From assembly GCA_021161495.1 (NCBI GenBank), contig JAGHAO010000166.1, forward strand, positions 1 through 5,486: a DNA stretch of 5,486 nt. Direction: 5' to 3'. This stretch comes from Caldisericaceae bacterium. Lineage in GTDB: Bacteria; Caldisericota; Caldisericia; Caldisericales; Caldisericaceae. Each line of letters begins with the position of its first letter. The first letter of the stretch is position 1. The notes beneath the pieces were generated by a model that did not search any database, was not told where the DNA came from, and worked only from the letters and a program-made list of their open reading frames with translations. A program made the translations under genes and the position numbers. Positions 5,214 through 5,486 of the stretch are shown here, one piece after another.

Positions 5214-5221
5214 ATCACCTC
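5214..5221 (-). promoter_or_regulatory. Ribosome binding site of the antitoxin
   Basis: GAGGTGAT on the minus strand (5221-5214) ends 4 nt before ATG 5209, with the GAGG core 8 nt away. It contains the alternative GTG (5218), the same arrangement as at 529 in the surface-protein gene. Confidence 0.8.
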
Positions 5222-5227
5222 ATATTT

Positions 5228-5255
5228 ATTATAAGAAATTCTTACATTCTTACAA
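5228..5255 (-). promoter_or_regulatory. Toxin-antitoxin operon promoter
   Basis: A perfect -10, TATAAT (5233-5228), has TTGTAA (5255-5250) as -35 at 16-nt spacing. The predicted start point, near 5221, falls at the ribosome binding site itself, so the mRNA leader would be only about 12 nt. Confidence 0.7.
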
Positions 5256-5261
5256 ACTTAC
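5232..5261 (-). promoter_or_regulatory. Operator-like repeats in the toxin-antitoxin promoter
   Basis: Three exact direct repeats, CTTAC on the plus strand at 5241-5245, 5249-5253 and 5257-5261, are phased at exactly 8 nt. A 13-nt palindrome, TAAGAA-A-TTCTTA (5232-5244), overlaps the first and touches the -10 box. Together they cover the spacer and the -35, which suits autorepression by the antitoxin or the antitoxin-toxin complex. Confidence 0.55.
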
Positions 5262-5432
5262 TTATCGATTTGCAATATTGGTGAGAAATATTTTACAACA
5301 AAAATAGAATATAAGTTAAATGCGAAGGATTACCAAAAAGTATTTTTATAGACACACATAAGCAAATTTCACACAATTACTATTCAAATCAAATTGTTTT
5401 CGGGAAAACTCGGTGATTAAGGTAGAGACTCT
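5262..5432. other. A+T-rich intergenic spacer
   Basis: I see no gene, RNA gene or terminator here. The only structure is a small GTTTT-CGGG-AAAAC hairpin at 5396-5409. From about 5425, GAGACTCTGAAAC is the head of the right 54-bp repeat. Confidence 0.6.
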
Positions 5433-5486
5433 GAAACAAGTGCTCGCCTTCGGCGAGGAAAGGAGTGCAGGACGACAAAGAAAAGA
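5433..5486 (+). repeat. 54-bp dispersed repeat, right copy
   Basis: This is a perfect inverted match to 8-61, with the intact CTCGCC-TTC-GGCGAG hairpin (5443-5457). It ends at the window edge, so its true right boundary is unknown. Directly before it stands GAGACTCTGA, the same head found in the CCCTGAA hairpin repeats. Confidence 0.9.

Overview
The window looks like A+T-leaning bacterial chromosome, probably from a thermophile or an anaerobe of a poorly sampled lineage. The basis is sigma-70-type promoters (two TATAAT boxes), strong Shine-Dalgarno sites, a secreted protein ending in a copper-amine-oxidase-N-like (PF07833-type) domain, an IS200/IS605 TnpB relic and many small hairpin repeats. 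The lineage is inference; nothing here names a genus.

Layout. (1) 1-290: repeat block with one end of a 54-bp repeat that recurs inverted at the other end of the window, then a 102-bp unit in two tandem copies. (2) 290-537: leader region with one possible 27-codon ORF, an extended -10 promoter and a strong ribosome binding site. (3) 538-3699 (+): a 1053-residue secreted modular protein made of a signal peptide, five diverged repeats of about 130 residues, an OmpL47/chitobiase-like beta module, two Ig-like modules and a duplicated C-terminal PF07833-type domain. It is closed by an intrinsic terminator at 3717-3741. (4) 3757-4110: on the minus strand, a decayed C-terminus of a TnpB (IS605 OrfB) with a right-end-like hairpin, a second hairpin and another open but startless frame. 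(5) 4113-4600: a second repeat block in mostly inverted orientation relative to the first, with several variants of one hairpin family. (6) 4680-5261 (-): a compact type II toxin-antitoxin operon, AbrB/MazE-like antitoxin first and RelE/ParE-like toxin second, overlapping, with its own promoter and operator-like repeats. (7) 5262-5486: A+T-rich spacer and the second copy of the 54-bp repeat.

The large surface protein is transcribed alone. The two toxin-antitoxin genes form an independent unit on the other strand. No functional link between the two is visible; what they share is a setting rich in inverted repeats and transposon debris, which marks the stretch as accessory and rearranged. The most notable points are the modular hairpin repeats whose inner parts are swapped, the perfect 54-bp inverted copies at both window ends, the unrecognised five-fold repeat in the surface protein, the TnpB relic and the 8-nt-phased operator-like repeats of the toxin-antitoxin unit.
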